Shown: one piece after another, positions 36,260 through 44,968 of the stretch
Position numbering within the stretch: the stretch's first letter is position 1
How the letters are laid out: each line of letters starts with the position of its first letter
Source of the DNA: JANNAV01 sp031384695
Lineage (GTDB): Bacteria > Pseudomonadota > Alphaproteobacteria > Rhodobacterales > Rhodobacteraceae
NCBI GenBank assembly: GCA_031384695.1
Contig: JANNAV010000073.1
Location: 12,265 to 76,264, forward strand
DNA: 64,000 nucleotides
Direction of reading: 5' to 3'
The notes under the pieces: model-generated
What the model saw: the letters and a program-made list of their open reading frames with translations, nothing else
Told to the model about the DNA's origin: nothing
Databases searched by the model: none
Made by a program: the position numbers and the translations under genes

Positions 36260-37657
36260 TCAATCCGCTATTTCATAGGGCAGCACGCCGCGCCGTGCCG
36301 GGTCAATCTTCAGCCGCCGCTCCAGGGGGGGCACCGAGCGTTGGTGGCAATCGCGGCGCTCGCAGATGCGGCAGGAAATGCCGATCGGCTCGAACCGGCC
36401 TTTCAGATCAAGGCCATCGGCATAGACGAGGGCTGCGGCATGGGTGATCTCGCAGCCAAGGCCGATGGCATAGCGGCGCACCGGGGCAAGCCAGGCACCG
36501 CCGGGTTTGGAGACATCGCGCGCGAGGCAGAAATAGCGCACCCCGTCGGGGGTTTCGGCCAGTTGGCGCAGGAAATGGCCCGGCGTCTCGAAGGCGCGGT
36601 GCACATTCCACAAGGGGCAGGCACCGCCGAAGCGGGCGAATTGCAGCCGGGTGGCGGAATGGCGTTTGGTGATGGTGCCGGCCTGATCGACGCGCACAAA
36701 GAAGAACGGAATGCCCTTGGCACCGGGGCGTTGCAGGGTGGACAGCCGGTGCGCCACCTGTTCAATCGAGGCGCCGAACTGGCCTGCGAGGCGTTCCAGA
36801 TCATGGCGCGTGCTTTGCGCCGCCGCAAGGAAGGTGCGGTAAGGCATCAGGGCGGCACCGGCAAAGTAGTTGGCAAGGCCGATCTTGGCGATATCGCGGG
36901 CAGCACCAGATTGAAAGCGCGCGAGATCAAGCGTGGCCTCCAGCAGATCATTCTGGGTTTGCAGCGCGATCTGGTAGAGCAGTTGAAACCGCTGGGTCGC
37001 GGTGGCGGCCTGGGCTGCAAGCACAAGATGCCGGGTTTTGGCGTCAAACAGGCGCAGGGCGGAATTGTTGGAAAACTGCACCTCGATGCCCTGTTTGCCA
37101 AGCGCCTCGATTGCGAAAACCAGCAAGTCTTTACCGGGGGTTGCGCCCAATACGTAATGTTCGGCGGCCCGGTCGATGGCATCAAGGTAATTGTCGCAAT
37201 AGTGAAAGAAGTCGCGCACCTCTTCCCAGGGCGAGGCGCGAAACGCGGCGTCGTCGCGGCCCAAAGCCTCGTCCAGCGAGGCAAGCCGTTCGTGGCTTTG
37301 CCGGTAGGCGCGGTGCAGATCGAGAAAGGCCCGCGCCAGCGCAGGCGCGTTGGCGGCAGCCAGCCGCAGGTCGGCCAAGGGCGGGGTGGTGCTGGCGAAC
37401 ACCGGATCGGCCAACGCCTCGCGCATGTCCGAGACCAGACGCTCGCCCTCGCCGGCGCTGATCTCGGTGACGTCAAAACCGAACTCCTGCGCCAGCGCCA
37501 AAAGGACCAGCGCCGACACCGGGCGGTGGTTGTTTTCCATCTGGTTGAGATAGGGCAGCGAGATGCCGAGTTTGGCCGCAAAGCCGCGCTGGGTCAGGGC
37601 GAGGCGGGCGCGCAGTTCGCGCAGTTTGGCACCGGCGTAAAGTTTGGTGGGGGGCAT
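36260..37657 (-). CDS. pccR: Short-chain acyl-CoA-responsive regulator
   Basis: 465 aa. N-terminal XRE-type HTH (LALTQRGFAAKLGISLPYLNQ), a long central domain (IrrE-like/DUF2083 type) and the C-terminal Cys cluster GISCRICERRDCHQRSVPP typical of the ScfR family (PccR, RamB). PccR of Rhodobacter sphaeroides activates propionyl-CoA carboxylase genes, and here the gene lies ~1.6 kb from pccB, which supports that role. The start at 37657 gives MPPTKLYAGAKLRELRA. A perfect palindrome with TTGCAAAG ends 14 nt upstream, suggesting autoregulation. Confidence 0.9.
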   Translation of the reverse strand: MPPTKLYAGAKLRELRARLALTQRGFAAKLGISLPYLNQMENNHRPVSALVLLALAQEFGFDVTEISAGEGERLVSDMREALADPVFASTTPPLADLRLAAANAPALARAFLDLHRAYRQSHERLASLDEALGRDDAAFRASPWEEVRDFFHYCDNYLDAIDRAAEHYVLGATPGKDLLVFAIEALGKQGIEVQFSNNSALRLFDAKTRHLVLAAQAATATQRFQLLYQIALQTQNDLLEATLDLARFQSGAARDIAKIGLANYFAGAALMPYRTFLAAAQSTRHDLERLAGQFGASIEQVAHRLSTLQRPGAKGIPFFFVRVDQAGTITKRHSATRLQFARFGGACPLWNVHRAFETPGHFLRQLAETPDGVRYFCLARDVSKPGGAWLAPVRRYAIGLGCEITHAAALVYADGLDLKGRFEPIGISCRICERRDCHQRSVPPLERRLKIDPARRGVLPYEIAD

Positions 37658-37670
37658 GGCTGCGTCCTTG

Positions 37671-37696
37671 TTGCAAAGCCAAGCGTGGCTTTGCAA
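37671..37696. promoter_or_regulatory. PccR-type palindrome upstream of pccR
   Basis: TTGCAAAGCCA-AGCG-TGGCTTTGCAA, perfect 11-nt arms. It lies 14 nt before the pccR start and 10 nt after the MFS stop. TTTGCAA half-sites recur upstream of pccB, so it is a strong candidate for the ScfR binding site. Confidence 0.75.
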
Positions 37697-37706
37697 ACAG
37701 GCGTCG

Positions 37707-38915
37707 TCAAGGGGTGAGGCCAAGGCTTTTGGCGCGGCGGATCACGGCGAGGATCGCGATGACCGAGGCGGCGGAGCAGGTGAGCATCAACAGCACCAGC
37801 GGCAGTTCGGAGGATCCGGGGTGCAAAAGCGCGCCTGCAAGGGCGGCAAGGGCGGCACCGCCGCCGATCATGATGGCACCGCCAAGGCCCGAGGCGGTGC
37901 CCGCAAGATCAGGCCTCACCGACAGGATACCGGCGTTGGCATTGGGCAGCGCCATGCCGTTGCCAAACCCCATCGCCACCGTCAGCCCGAAGAACACCAC
38001 CGGGCCGGAGAGGCCGGCCAGCGTCAGCAGCATCAGCACCGTCAGGCCCGCCGTGGTGGCAAGCGTGCCCAGCAGGATCATCCGGTTCATGCCGACGCGC
38101 ACCGAAAATCGCCCGGCGCAGAAGTTGCCGACAAGATAGCCGACGGCGGTAAGCGCGAACAACAGGCCGATGCGCGACGAGGTGAGGCCGAACACCTGAT
38201 CGCCGACAAAGGGCGCGCCGCCGAGATAGGCGAAAAAGCAGCCCGAGGAAAAGGCCGCGGTCAGGCTGTAGCCCCAGAACCGGCGCGCGGCGATCAGGGC
38301 CGGAAACTGGCGCAACTGATCCTTGAAGCTGCGCCGGGTGGGGGCGGCGGTTTCGCCAAGATCGGCCCATACGAGGCCAAGGGTGATCAGGCCAAGGCCA
38401 AGCAGCAGGGCGAAATTTGCCTGCCAGCCGAACGCCTCGTCCAGCACGCCGCCGATCACCGGGCCGATCATCGGCACCACCGTCATGCCCATGGTGACAT
38501 AGCCGATCATCGAGGCGGCCTCGGCATCCGCCACCATATCGCGCACCACCGCGCGCGACAGCACCATGCCGGCCGCAATCACCGCCTGTCCCATGCGGAA
38601 AAACAGGAAAATGCCGGCATTGGGGGCAAGCAGCGTGCCGACGGTGGCGATCAGGAACAGGATGAGCGCGCCGAGGATCACCGGGCGGCGGCCATAGCGA
38701 TCCGAGATCGGCCCGATCAGCAGTTGCAGCACCGCCGACAGCGCAAGGTAAAGCGCGACCGAAAGCTGCATCAGGGCGTAGGGCGCGTTGAACCACTTGG
38801 CCATGCCCGGCAGCGACGGCAGGAAGATGTTCATCGTCAGCGCCGAGAGGCCCGCGAGCAGGATCAGGGTGATCACTTTGGGGGGGGTGGTGCGGTCGAG
38901 GAAACGGGCGTTCAT
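37707..38915 (-). CDS. Bcr/CflA-type MFS multidrug transporter
   Basis: 402 aa, about twelve helices. LPSLPGMAKWFNAPYALMQ after helix 1, LIGPISDRYGRRPVILGALI (motif A) and MGQAVIAAGMVLSRAVVRDM are typical of Bcr/CflA drug efflux pumps. Same strand as and 49 nt upstream of pccR; co-transcription is possible, but the palindrome between them suggests pccR has its own promoter. The start at 38915 gives MNARFLDRTTPPK. Confidence 0.88.
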   Translation of the reverse strand: MNARFLDRTTPPKVITLILLAGLSALTMNIFLPSLPGMAKWFNAPYALMQLSVALYLALSAVLQLLIGPISDRYGRRPVILGALILFLIATVGTLLAPNAGIFLFFRMGQAVIAAGMVLSRAVVRDMVADAEAASMIGYVTMGMTVVPMIGPVIGGVLDEAFGWQANFALLLGLGLITLGLVWADLGETAAPTRRSFKDQLRQFPALIAARRFWGYSLTAAFSSGCFFAYLGGAPFVGDQVFGLTSSRIGLLFALTAVGYLVGNFCAGRFSVRVGMNRMILLGTLATTAGLTVLMLLTLAGLSGPVVFFGLTVAMGFGNGMALPNANAGILSVRPDLAGTASGLGGAIMIGGGAALAALAGALLHPGSSELPLVLLMLTCSAASVIAILAVIRRAKSLGLTP

Positions 38916-38980
38916 GGCGCGAGGGCTACGCCTGTGGGGCTGGGATGTCCAGTCTTGGGCTGGCGGTCTTTTTGGCGGGG

Positions 38981-39018
38981 TGGGGCCTCCGGCGGGGATA
39001 TTCGGGCAAAGATGAAGC
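38981..39018. repeat. Short intergenic repeat, GGGGATATTCGG-type copy
   Basis: GGCCTCCGGCGGGGATATTC then GGGCAAAGATGAAG. Near-identical in its first 19 bases to the copy at 26186. Confidence 0.75.
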
Positions 39019-39165
39019 GGGCGGATCGGGCGTGTCTGGGGCAGATGAGGTCGCGGACTCCGGGCGGGCTGAGCGCAGGCCCGGAGCCGGTTGCAGGCAG
39101 CGGGCCGGTGGTGGAGGGGGGGCCGGTGGTGGAGGGGGGGGGTAACGGGAGGAATGGTTTGCCGA

Positions 39166-39203
39166 TTTGCAATTTGCAGAAAATTTGGTGTGCAAGGTTT
39201 GCA
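39166..39203. promoter_or_regulatory. TTTGCAA repeats upstream of pccB
   Basis: TTTGCAATTTGCAG at 39166-39179 and TGCAAGGTTTGCA at 39191-39203, about 100 nt before the pccB start. The same half-site is in the pccR palindrome, so this is probably where PccR acts on pccB. Confidence 0.65.
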
Positions 39204-39303
39204 TATTATCGGGAATTGGCTTTTCGCATGCCGCAGGGCGCTGTATGACGGTGGCAGGATGCCCGCAAAGGGCACGTTTTGGCGGTGCCACGGGGGGCGG
39301 GCG

Positions 39304-40836
39304 ATGACCGGGATATTGCAGCAGTTGGAGGCGCGCCGCGAGGTGGCGCGCCTGGGTGGCGGCGCGCGGCGGATCGCGGCGCAGCATGCCAAGGGCAAGC
39401 TGACGGCGCGCGAGCGGGTGGAACTGCTGCTGGACGAGGGCTCTTTCGAGGAGTTCGACATGTTCGTGGCGCACCGCTGTGTCGATTTCGGCATGGAGCA
39501 GGACCGCCCGGCGGGGGACGGGGTGGTGACGGGCTGGGGCACGGTGAATGGCCGGATGGTCTATGTCTACAGCCAGGATTTCACCGTGTTTGGCGGGTCT
39601 CTGTCGGAGACGCATGCGCAAAAGATCTGCAAGATCATGGATATGGCGATGCAGAACGGCGCGCCGGTGATCGGGATGAACGATTCCGGCGGCGCGCGGA
39701 TTCAGGAAGGCGTGGCCTCGCTTGCGGGCTATGCCGAGGTGTTTCAGCGCAATGTCATGGCCTCGGGCGTGGTGCCGCAGATCAGCCTGATCATGGGGCC
39801 CTGTGCGGGGGGGGCGGTTTACAGCCCGGCGATGACCGACTTCATCTTCATGGTGAAGGACTCGAGTTACATGTTCGTGACCGGGCCGGATGTGGTGAAA
39901 ACGGTGACCAACGAGGTGGTGACGGCAGAGGAGCTGGGCGGCGCCGGCACCCATACGCGCAAATCGAGCGTGGCGGACGGGGCGTTCGAGAACGATGTGG
40001 AGGCGCTGGCCGAAGTGCGGCGGCTGGTGGATTTTCTGCCCTTGAACAACCGCCAGAAGGCGCCGGTGCGGCCGTTCTTTGATGATCCGGCGCGGCTGGA
40101 GATGAGCCTTGATACGCTGATCCCCGAGAACCCGAACCAGCCCTATGACATGAAGGAACTGATCGAAAAGCTGGCCGATGAGGGCGATTTTTTTGAGATA
40201 CAGCGCGAATTTGCCGCCAATATCATCACCGGCTTCATCCGGCTTGAAGGGCAGTCGGTGGGGGTGGTGGCAAACCAGCCGATGGTGCTGGCGGGCTGTC
40301 TGGATATTGATGCCAGCCGCAAGGCCGCGCGGTTCGTGCGGTTTTGCGATGCGTTTGAAATTCCGATCCTGACGCTGGTGGATGTGCCGGGGTTCATGCC
40401 GGGCACGGCGCAGGAACATGGCGGCGTGATCAAGCACGGGGCCAAACTGCTGTTTGCCTACGGCGAGGCGACGGTGCCGAAGGTGACGGTGATCACCCGC
40501 AAGGCTTATGGCGGCGCCTATGATGTGATGGCCTCCAAGCATTTGCGCGGCGATTTCAACTATGCCTGGCCGACGGCGGAGATTGCGGTGATGGGGGCAA
40601 AGGGGGCGGTGGAGATCCTCTATCGCAGCGAGTTGGGCGACAAGGACAAGATCGCGGCGCGGGTGAAGGACTACGAGGCGCGCTTTGCCAACCCGTTTGT
40701 GGCGGCTGAGATGGGCTTTATCGACGAGGTGATCATGCCGCATTCCACCCGGCGGCGGGTGGCGCGGGCGTTCGCCGGCCTGCGCGGCAAGAAGCTGGTC
40801 AATCCATGGAAAAAGCACGACAATATCCCGCTTTGA
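39304..40836 (+). CDS. pccB: Propionyl-CoA carboxylase, carboxyltransferase subunit
   Basis: 510 aa. Transfers CO2 from biotin to propionyl-CoA, giving (S)-methylmalonyl-CoA. N-terminus [17 protein letters not shown] and [20 protein letters not shown]. CoA/oxyanion regions [14 protein letters not shown] and [17 protein letters not shown], then [20 protein letters not shown]. Longer upstream in-frame starts exist, but the ATG at 39304 gives the family N-terminus. First gene of the pcc cluster. Confidence 0.96.
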   Translation: MTGILQQLEARREVARLGGGARRIAAQHAKGKLTARERVELLLDEGSFEEFDMFVAHRCVDFGMEQDRPAGDGVVTGWGTVNGRMVYVYSQDFTVFGGSLSETHAQKICKIMDMAMQNGAPVIGMNDSGGARIQEGVASLAGYAEVFQRNVMASGVVPQISLIMGPCAGGAVYSPAMTDFIFMVKDSSYMFVTGPDVVKTVTNEVVTAEELGGAGTHTRKSSVADGAFENDVEALAEVRRLVDFLPLNNRQKAPVRPFFDDPARLEMSLDTLIPENPNQPYDMKELIEKLADEGDFFEIQREFAANIITGFIRLEGQSVGVVANQPMVLAGCLDIDASRKAARFVRFCDAFEIPILTLVDVPGFMPGTAQEHGGVIKHGAKLLFAYGEATVPKVTVITRKAYGGAYDVMASKHLRGDFNYAWPTAEIAVMGAKGAVEILYRSELGDKDKIAARVKDYEARFANPFVAAEMGFIDEVIMPHSTRRRVARAFAGLRGKKLVNPWKKHDNIPL

Positions 40837-40851
40837 GGAGGGCAGGTTGCG

Positions 40852-41214
40852 ATGACGGAGGCCTTGGTGGTAGGGGAGTTGGTGGTGGTGCCTTCGGGGC
40901 AGGCGGTGACGTTGCAGGATGTGATCTGGAACGAGCCGGGGCCGGAGGGGCTGGTGGCGCGGTTCCGCTTTGTGGCCCCTGCGATTGCGAAGGTGGGCGG
41001 TACAGTGGATCTGGCCGCCGCGAGTGCCGATATGCTTGATCTTTGCCAGCGTTATGCCGTGCCGCGACTGGCGGCAACCGGGCCGAAACCGACGCAGGTG
41101 ATCATCTCGCTGTCGGATGTTGCGGTGGCGTTTGGCGATGCGGCCCCGGATGCCACGCAGTTTTTCGAGGCCTATGCCATCGAGGGCGACGCCTGCATAT
41201 GGGAGCAGTATTGA
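40852..41214 (+). CDS. Unknown 120-aa protein in the pcc cluster
   Basis: No signal peptide, no helices or metal motifs. The N-terminus is Val-rich (ALVVGELVVVPSGQAVTLQD), and PKPTQVIISLSDVAVAFGD and FFEAYAIEGDACIWEQY suggest a compact beta-rich fold. It begins 15 nt after pccB with AGGAGGG upstream, so it is probably cotranslated with it. I recognise similar reading frames only as rhodobacteral proteins of unknown function; a part in the carboxylase complex or its control is an inference from position. Confidence 0.7.
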   Translation: MTEALVVGELVVVPSGQAVTLQDVIWNEPGPEGLVARFRFVAPAIAKVGGTVDLAAASADMLDLCQRYAVPRLAATGPKPTQVIISLSDVAVAFGDAAPDATQFFEAYAIEGDACIWEQY

Positions 41215-41311
41215 TGCAGCCACAAGATATTGCGGTGCGGGCCGGGGCGGGTGGCCCGGCTGATGTAGCGGGGCAACAGGTGGCGGCATTGGGCAGATTT
41301 GCGTGTCAATC

Positions 41312-41397
41312 CCGAGGTTTGTGGGCTATTGTTCATGTAGGCCGAACCCAAGCGGCCTTAACCTCGGAACGGGAGCCGGCATTGTGCACGGCTCTCC
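41312..41397 (+). other. Structured leader of mini-lipoprotein 1
   Basis: CCGAGGTT (41312-41319) pairs with AACCTCGG (41360-41367), enclosing GGCC..GGCC, and GAGCCG/CGGCTC (41373-41394) forms a second hairpin. The hairpins end about 20 nt before the ATG at 41417, leaving AGGAG exposed. A folded 5' UTR with the promoter upstream is likely. Confidence 0.45.
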
Positions 41398-41416
41398 AAG
41401 AAACTAGGAGTAGAGG

Positions 41417-41554
41417 ATGTCGAGTACCAAGATCATGCTTCTGGCTGTTTGCATGGTGGCCTTCGTCGCCGCTTGTGCAAAGAAAGTCGAAGAAGTCGTG
41501 TATGTGGACGAGCCGGTTACAACCGAGCCCAGCTATACCGGCAAATACAAGTAA
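41417..41554 (+). CDS. 45-aa mini-lipoprotein 1
   Basis: Too short for ordinary gene callers. Lys-containing start (MSSTKIMLLA), hydrophobic stretch and lipobox VAAC (Cys20) leave a mature lipopeptide of only 26 residues: CAKKVEEVVYVDEPVT then ending PSYTGKYK. The RBS is AGGAG/TAGAGG. The tail TGKYK and AAC-AK core are shared with the 42-aa product 190 nt downstream, so the two are paralogues. Probably an abundant small envelope lipoprotein; function unknown. Confidence 0.8.
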   Translation: MSSTKIMLLAVCMVAFVAACAKKVEEVVYVDEPVTTEPSYTGKYK

Positions 41555-41561
41555 CACTTTC

Positions 41562-41603
41562 GGGCGGGCGATGGCGGCGGTTGCCGCCGTGCCCGCCCTT
41601 ATT
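41562..41603 (+). terminator. Terminator after mini-lipoprotein 1
   Basis: GGGCGGGC..GCCCGCCC enclosing GGCGGC-GGTT-GCCGCC, followed by TTATT. Confidence 0.85.
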
Positions 41604-41743
41604 CTGTCTGGCGCAGCGCGACCCGCGAAAATGGGCGGGTGCCCTTCGGCGAAAAACCCCGCATCGGGGGGCGATCCGGTTGCAGGTGGCTGTGGCGTCG
41701 TTCACTGTGGCCCGGTCATTCACGACCTAACCCGGAGAAAACG

Positions 41744-41872
41744 ATGCGTTCCAAATCTGTTCTGCTCGCCCTTATGGCCCTCGCGGTTGTTGCCGCCTGC
41801 GCCAAGCCCGCACCTTTGCCCGAGCCGACCCCGATCGAGCCCGAGCCTACCTCGACCGGCAAGTACAAGTGA
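41744..41872 (+). CDS. 42-aa mini-lipoprotein 2
   Basis: MRSKSVLLALMALAVVAACA gives a signal peptide with lipobox VAAC (Cys19). The mature part is acidic/Pro-rich (KPAPLPEPTPIEPEP) and ends TSTGKYK like mini-lipoprotein 1. The ATG follows CGGAGAAAA. Separate terminators on either side suggest its own transcript. Same family and presumably same location as its neighbour. Confidence 0.8.
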   Translation: MRSKSVLLALMALAVVAACAKPAPLPEPTPIEPEPTSTGKYK

Positions 41873-41878
41873 TCTGCG

Positions 41879-41902
41879 GGGGCGGGCGTTCGCGCCTGCC
41901 CC
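41879..41902 (+). terminator. Stem-loop after mini-lipoprotein 2
   Basis: GGGGCGGGCG-TTCG-CGCCTGCCCC with one G-T pair and a stable TTCG loop. It lacks a T-run, so it may stabilise the 3' end or attenuate rather than fully terminate. Confidence 0.6.
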
Positions 41903-41935
41903 AACCCTTCGCCTTACCGGCTGGGGGGCAATTTC

Positions 41936-42334
41936 ATGCTGAAGCATCGCGGCTTTCCGGGCCGCCTTTCCGGCACTGATTTTCAATTCGTCATCCGCCG
42001 CGCCAACATGAAGGCGGGCGCGACAAAGATCGTGGCGCGCGAGCGTTTTCGGGATCGCAAGTCCGAAGACAAGAAGGCGGATGCGGGGTTCATGGCGGCC
42101 CTGTGGGCGTGCTTTGGCGAAGAGCCGTTCGAGCGCGGCAATCTGGATGCGGGGCGGCTGTCGTGGCTGTTCGGGCGCGAGGTGGTGCCGGCCGAAGACC
42201 CGTTCGATGCGGCAAGTTATGATGCGTTGCTGAAGATCAACGTCCGGCGGGCGCAGGTTGCGTTCCCCGAGGTGTTTGCGCCCGATGCCGCCGCCGTGGT
42301 GATGGACGACTGGGACGATGAGGACGAGGATTAG
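41936..42334 (+). CDS. Small cytoplasmic protein, acidic tail, unknown function
   Basis: 132 aa. A basic N-terminus (MLKHRGFPGRLSGTDFQF and ARERFRDRKSEDKKADAGF) is followed by a helical middle (FMAALWACFGEEPFERG) and an acidic end (DDWDDEDED). No known domain recognised. It lies within the pcc cluster in the same orientation. GGGGGGCA upstream could serve as a ribosome-binding site. Confidence 0.6.
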   Translation: MLKHRGFPGRLSGTDFQFVIRRANMKAGATKIVARERFRDRKSEDKKADAGFMAALWACFGEEPFERGNLDAGRLSWLFGREVVPAEDPFDAASYDALLKINVRRAQVAFPEVFAPDAAAVVMDDWDDEDED

Positions 42335-42656
42335 GCATGTTTCCGCTTGGCCCCATGGCAGATTGGCAGGAAGGCGCGCAAGCAGTGGTTGTGCGCGAAA
42401 CAGGCTTTGCCTCGAATCGGCGCGCGGGCGATGCTGCAACTGCGAGTGCTTTGCTTCGGGTTTCCGCTGAAGGTAGCCGTGACTGTTACCCTTTCCCTTC
42501 TGACTGGCCCGGCCCGCAAAAGGCTGGGCCATTTTTTGCGGGTTCGGGTAAGCGCTGCTTTGCCGATGTGTGGCCCGCGCGCGGAATTCGCTTTGCAATG
42601 GCGGGGAATCCGTTAAAATCGACGAACATAATAACAAACAATCGAGGCGGACCCAT
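42335..42656 (+). other. Non-coding stretch with a terminator, possible small RNA
   Basis: 322 nt with no convincing gene. GCGCGCA..TGTGCGCG forms a hairpin near 42378-42401, and a strong terminator follows at 42506-42537. A transcript of ~100-170 nt ending there would be free of coding potential; a long 3' UTR of the preceding gene is the simpler alternative. 42595-42650 is A/T-rich (AATCGACGAACATAATAACA) and probably the promoter of the next lipoprotein. Confidence 0.45.
42506..42537 (+). terminator. Rho-independent terminator
   Basis: GGCCCGGCC-CGCAAAA-GGCTGGGCC then ATTTTTT. Confidence 0.88.
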
Positions 42657-42866
42657 ATGCGTAAAACCATCCTTATCCTTTCCCTTGTTACCATGCCGCT
42701 GGCTGGCTGCTTGCAAGACCCCGCATCGCGCGGGCTTTTGGGCGCGGCAGTTGGCGCAGGCGTGGCCGATGCCACCGGTGGCAACGCGATTACAGGCGCG
42801 GTTATTGGCGGCCTTGGCGGCGCTGCGACTTGCGGCATCAATGTGGGGCTGCCGCCCTGCTATTGA
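42657..42866 (+). CDS. 69-aa glycine-zipper lipoprotein
   Basis: MRKTILILSLVTMPLAGC is a lipoprotein signal peptide (lipobox LAGC, Cys18). The mature part is a glycine zipper (GLLGAAVGAGVADA and TGAVIGGLGGAATC) ending in a two-Cys tail (CGINVGLPPC). Same architecture as the 86-aa lipoprotein at 23133-23393 but not closely related in sequence. Followed by a strong terminator before pccA. Confidence 0.82.
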   Translation: MRKTILILSLVTMPLAGCLQDPASRGLLGAAVGAGVADATGGNAITGAVIGGLGGAATCGINVGLPPCY

Positions 42867-42906
42867 TCTGACGCCTGCGCCGTTCGGGCGCGGTTTATCT
42901 TTCATG

Positions 42907-42945
42907 ACGGCCAGCCGGGTGTGACCCCCGGCTGGCCGTTTTTGC
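42907..42945 (+). terminator. Strong terminator between lipoprotein gene and pccA
   Basis: ACGGCCAGCCGGG..CCCGGCTGGCCGT, perfect 13-nt arms, followed by TTTTG. pccA therefore probably needs its own promoter, or the stem acts as an attenuator. Confidence 0.88.
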
Positions 42946-42961
42946 TTTTGGGGACGTGGGC

Positions 42962-44965
42962 ATGTTCAAGAAGATTCTGATCGCCAACCGGGGCGAGATT
43001 GCCTGCCGGGTTATCAGATCGGCGCGCAAGATGGGCATCGCCACGGTGGCGGTTTACTCGGATGCCGACCGGGGCGCGTTGCATGTGAAGATGGCGGATG
43101 AGGCGGTGCATATCGGGCCGTCGCCTGCCGCGCAAAGCTATATCGTGATCGAGAAGATCATGGCGGCGGTAAAGGCCACCGGGGCGGAGGCGGTGCATCC
43201 GGGCTACGGGTTCCTCAGCGAAAACCAGGCGTTTGCGGCGGCGCTGGAGGCGGCGGGGGTGGTGTTCATCGGGCCGCCTTCGACGGCGATTGAGCAGATG
43301 GGCGACAAGATCACCTCGAAAAAGATCGCGATGGCGGCGGGGGTATCGACGGTGCCAGGTTTCATGGGGATCATTGCCGATGCCGATGAGGCGGTGAAGA
43401 TCGCGGGCGAGGTGGGTTATCCGGTGATGATCAAGGCCAGCGCCGGGGGCGGTGGCAAGGGGATGCGGATCGCCTGGAACGCCGATGAGGCGCGCGAGGG
43501 GTTCGGCTCCAGCCAGAACGAGGCGGCGGCGTCGTTCGGCGATGACCGGATTTTTATTGAAAAGTTCGTGACGCAGCCCCGGCATATCGAAATTCAGGTG
43601 CTGGCAGACAGCCATGGCAACTGCGTGTATCTGCATGAGCGGGAATGCTCGATCCAGCGGCGCAATCAGAAGGTGATCGAGGAAGCGCCCTCGCCGTTTC
43701 TGGACCCGGCCACCCGCAAGGCCATGGGTGAGCAGGCTTGTGCTTTGGCGCAGGCGGTTGGCTATACCAGTGCCGGCACGGTGGAGTTCATCGTGGACGG
43801 CGCGCGGAATTTCTTCTTTCTGGAGATGAACACAAGGTTGCAGGTGGAGCATCCGGTGACCGAACTGATCACCGGGATTGATCTGGTGGAGCAGATGATC
43901 CGGGTGGCGGCGGGCGAGGCTTTGCCGTTCCGGCAGGACGATCTGAAGATCAACGGCTGGGCGATGGAAAGCAGGCTTTATGCCGAAGACCCCTACCGCA
44001 ATTTCCTGCCCTCGATCGGGCGGCTGACGCGGTATCGCCCGCCGGTGGAGGGGGTAACGCCAACCGGCGGCATCGTGCGCAACGATACCGGCGTGTTCGA
44101 GGGCGGCGAGATTTCGATGTTTTATGATCCGATGATCGCCAAGCTGTGCACCTGGGGGCCGACGCGGATTGCGGCGATTGAGGAGATGCGCACGGCGCTT
44201 GATAGTTTCGAGGTGGAGGGGATCGGCCATAACCTGCCCTTTGTGGGCGCGGTGATGGACCATCCGCGCTTTGTGTCGGGCGATATCACCACGGCGTTCA
44301 TTGCCGAGGAATACCCGGACGGGTTTCAGGGCGCGGTGCTGAGTGCCGATATGCTGGCGCGGGTGGCGGCGGCGACGGCGGCGATGAACCGGGTGGCGGA
44401 AATTCGCCGCACCCGCATCACCGGCACCATGGACAATCACGAGCGCCGGGTGGGCGACGATTGGGTGGTGACATTGCAAGGGGTTGAACATGTGGTGAAA
44501 GTGGCGGCCGACCCTGCGGGTTCCACCGTGCATTTCGCGGATGGCCGGGCGCTGCGGGTGACATCGGGCTGGGTGCCGGGGCAGCCTTTGGCCCGCCTGA
44601 TGGTGGACGGGGTGGCTTTGGTGATGAAGGTTGCGAAGATATCCGGCGGCTTTCGGGTGCGGCTGCGGGGGGCGGATCTGAAGTGCCATGTGCGGACGCC
44701 CCGGCAGGCGGAACTGGCCAAGCTGATGCTGGAGAAGGTTGCGCCGGATACCTCGCGGTTCCTTTTGTGCCCGATGCCGGGGTTGATCGTGAAGATCAAT
44801 GTGGCGGTGGGCGACGAGGTGCAGGAGGGGCAGGCGCTGGCCACGGTGGAGGCGATGAAGATGGAGAATATCCTGAAAGCCGGGCGGCGCGGGGTGGTGA
44901 AGGTGATCAACGCGGTGCCGGGGGCCAGCCTGCGGGTGGATGACGTGATCATGGAGTTTGAGTGA
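42962..44965 (+). CDS. pccA: Propionyl-CoA carboxylase, biotin carboxylase subunit
   Basis: 667 aa. Carboxylates its own biotin with ATP and bicarbonate and delivers CO2 to PccB. N-terminus FKKILIANRGEIACRVI; ATP-grasp with KASAGGGGKGMRIAWN; EMNTRLQVEHPVTE is the carboxylase signature. The C-terminal biotinyl domain is complete, with VEAMKMEN carrying the biotinylated Lys. A GTG at 42956 adds two residues; the ATG at 42962 is preferred. Confidence 0.97.
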   Translation: MFKKILIANRGEIACRVIRSARKMGIATVAVYSDADRGALHVKMADEAVHIGPSPAAQSYIVIEKIMAAVKATGAEAVHPGYGFLSENQAFAAALEAAGVVFIGPPSTAIEQMGDKITSKKIAMAAGVSTVPGFMGIIADADEAVKIAGEVGYPVMIKASAGGGGKGMRIAWNADEAREGFGSSQNEAAASFGDDRIFIEKFVTQPRHIEIQVLADSHGNCVYLHERECSIQRRNQKVIEEAPSPFLDPATRKAMGEQACALAQAVGYTSAGTVEFIVDGARNFFFLEMNTRLQVEHPVTELITGIDLVEQMIRVAAGEALPFRQDDLKINGWAMESRLYAEDPYRNFLPSIGRLTRYRPPVEGVTPTGGIVRNDTGVFEGGEISMFYDPMIAKLCTWGPTRIAAIEEMRTALDSFEVEGIGHNLPFVGAVMDHPRFVSGDITTAFIAEEYPDGFQGAVLSADMLARVAAATAAMNRVAEIRRTRITGTMDNHERRVGDDWVVTLQGVEHVVKVAADPAGSTVHFADGRALRVTSGWVPGQPLARLMVDGVALVMKVAKISGGFRVRLRGADLKCHVRTPRQAELAKLMLEKVAPDTSRFLLCPMPGLIVKINVAVGDEVQEGQALATVEAMKMENILKAGRRGVVKVINAVPGASLRVDDVIMEFE

Positions 44966-44968
44966 GGT

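Noticed and set aside
37644..39248. 534-aa open frame opposite the Bcr/CflA-type transporter
   Set aside because: Gln/His/Arg-rich shadow of the transporter coding strand.
38926..41289. 787-aa open frame antisense to pccB
   Set aside because: No domain, His/Arg/Pro-rich composition, and pccB on the other strand is certain.
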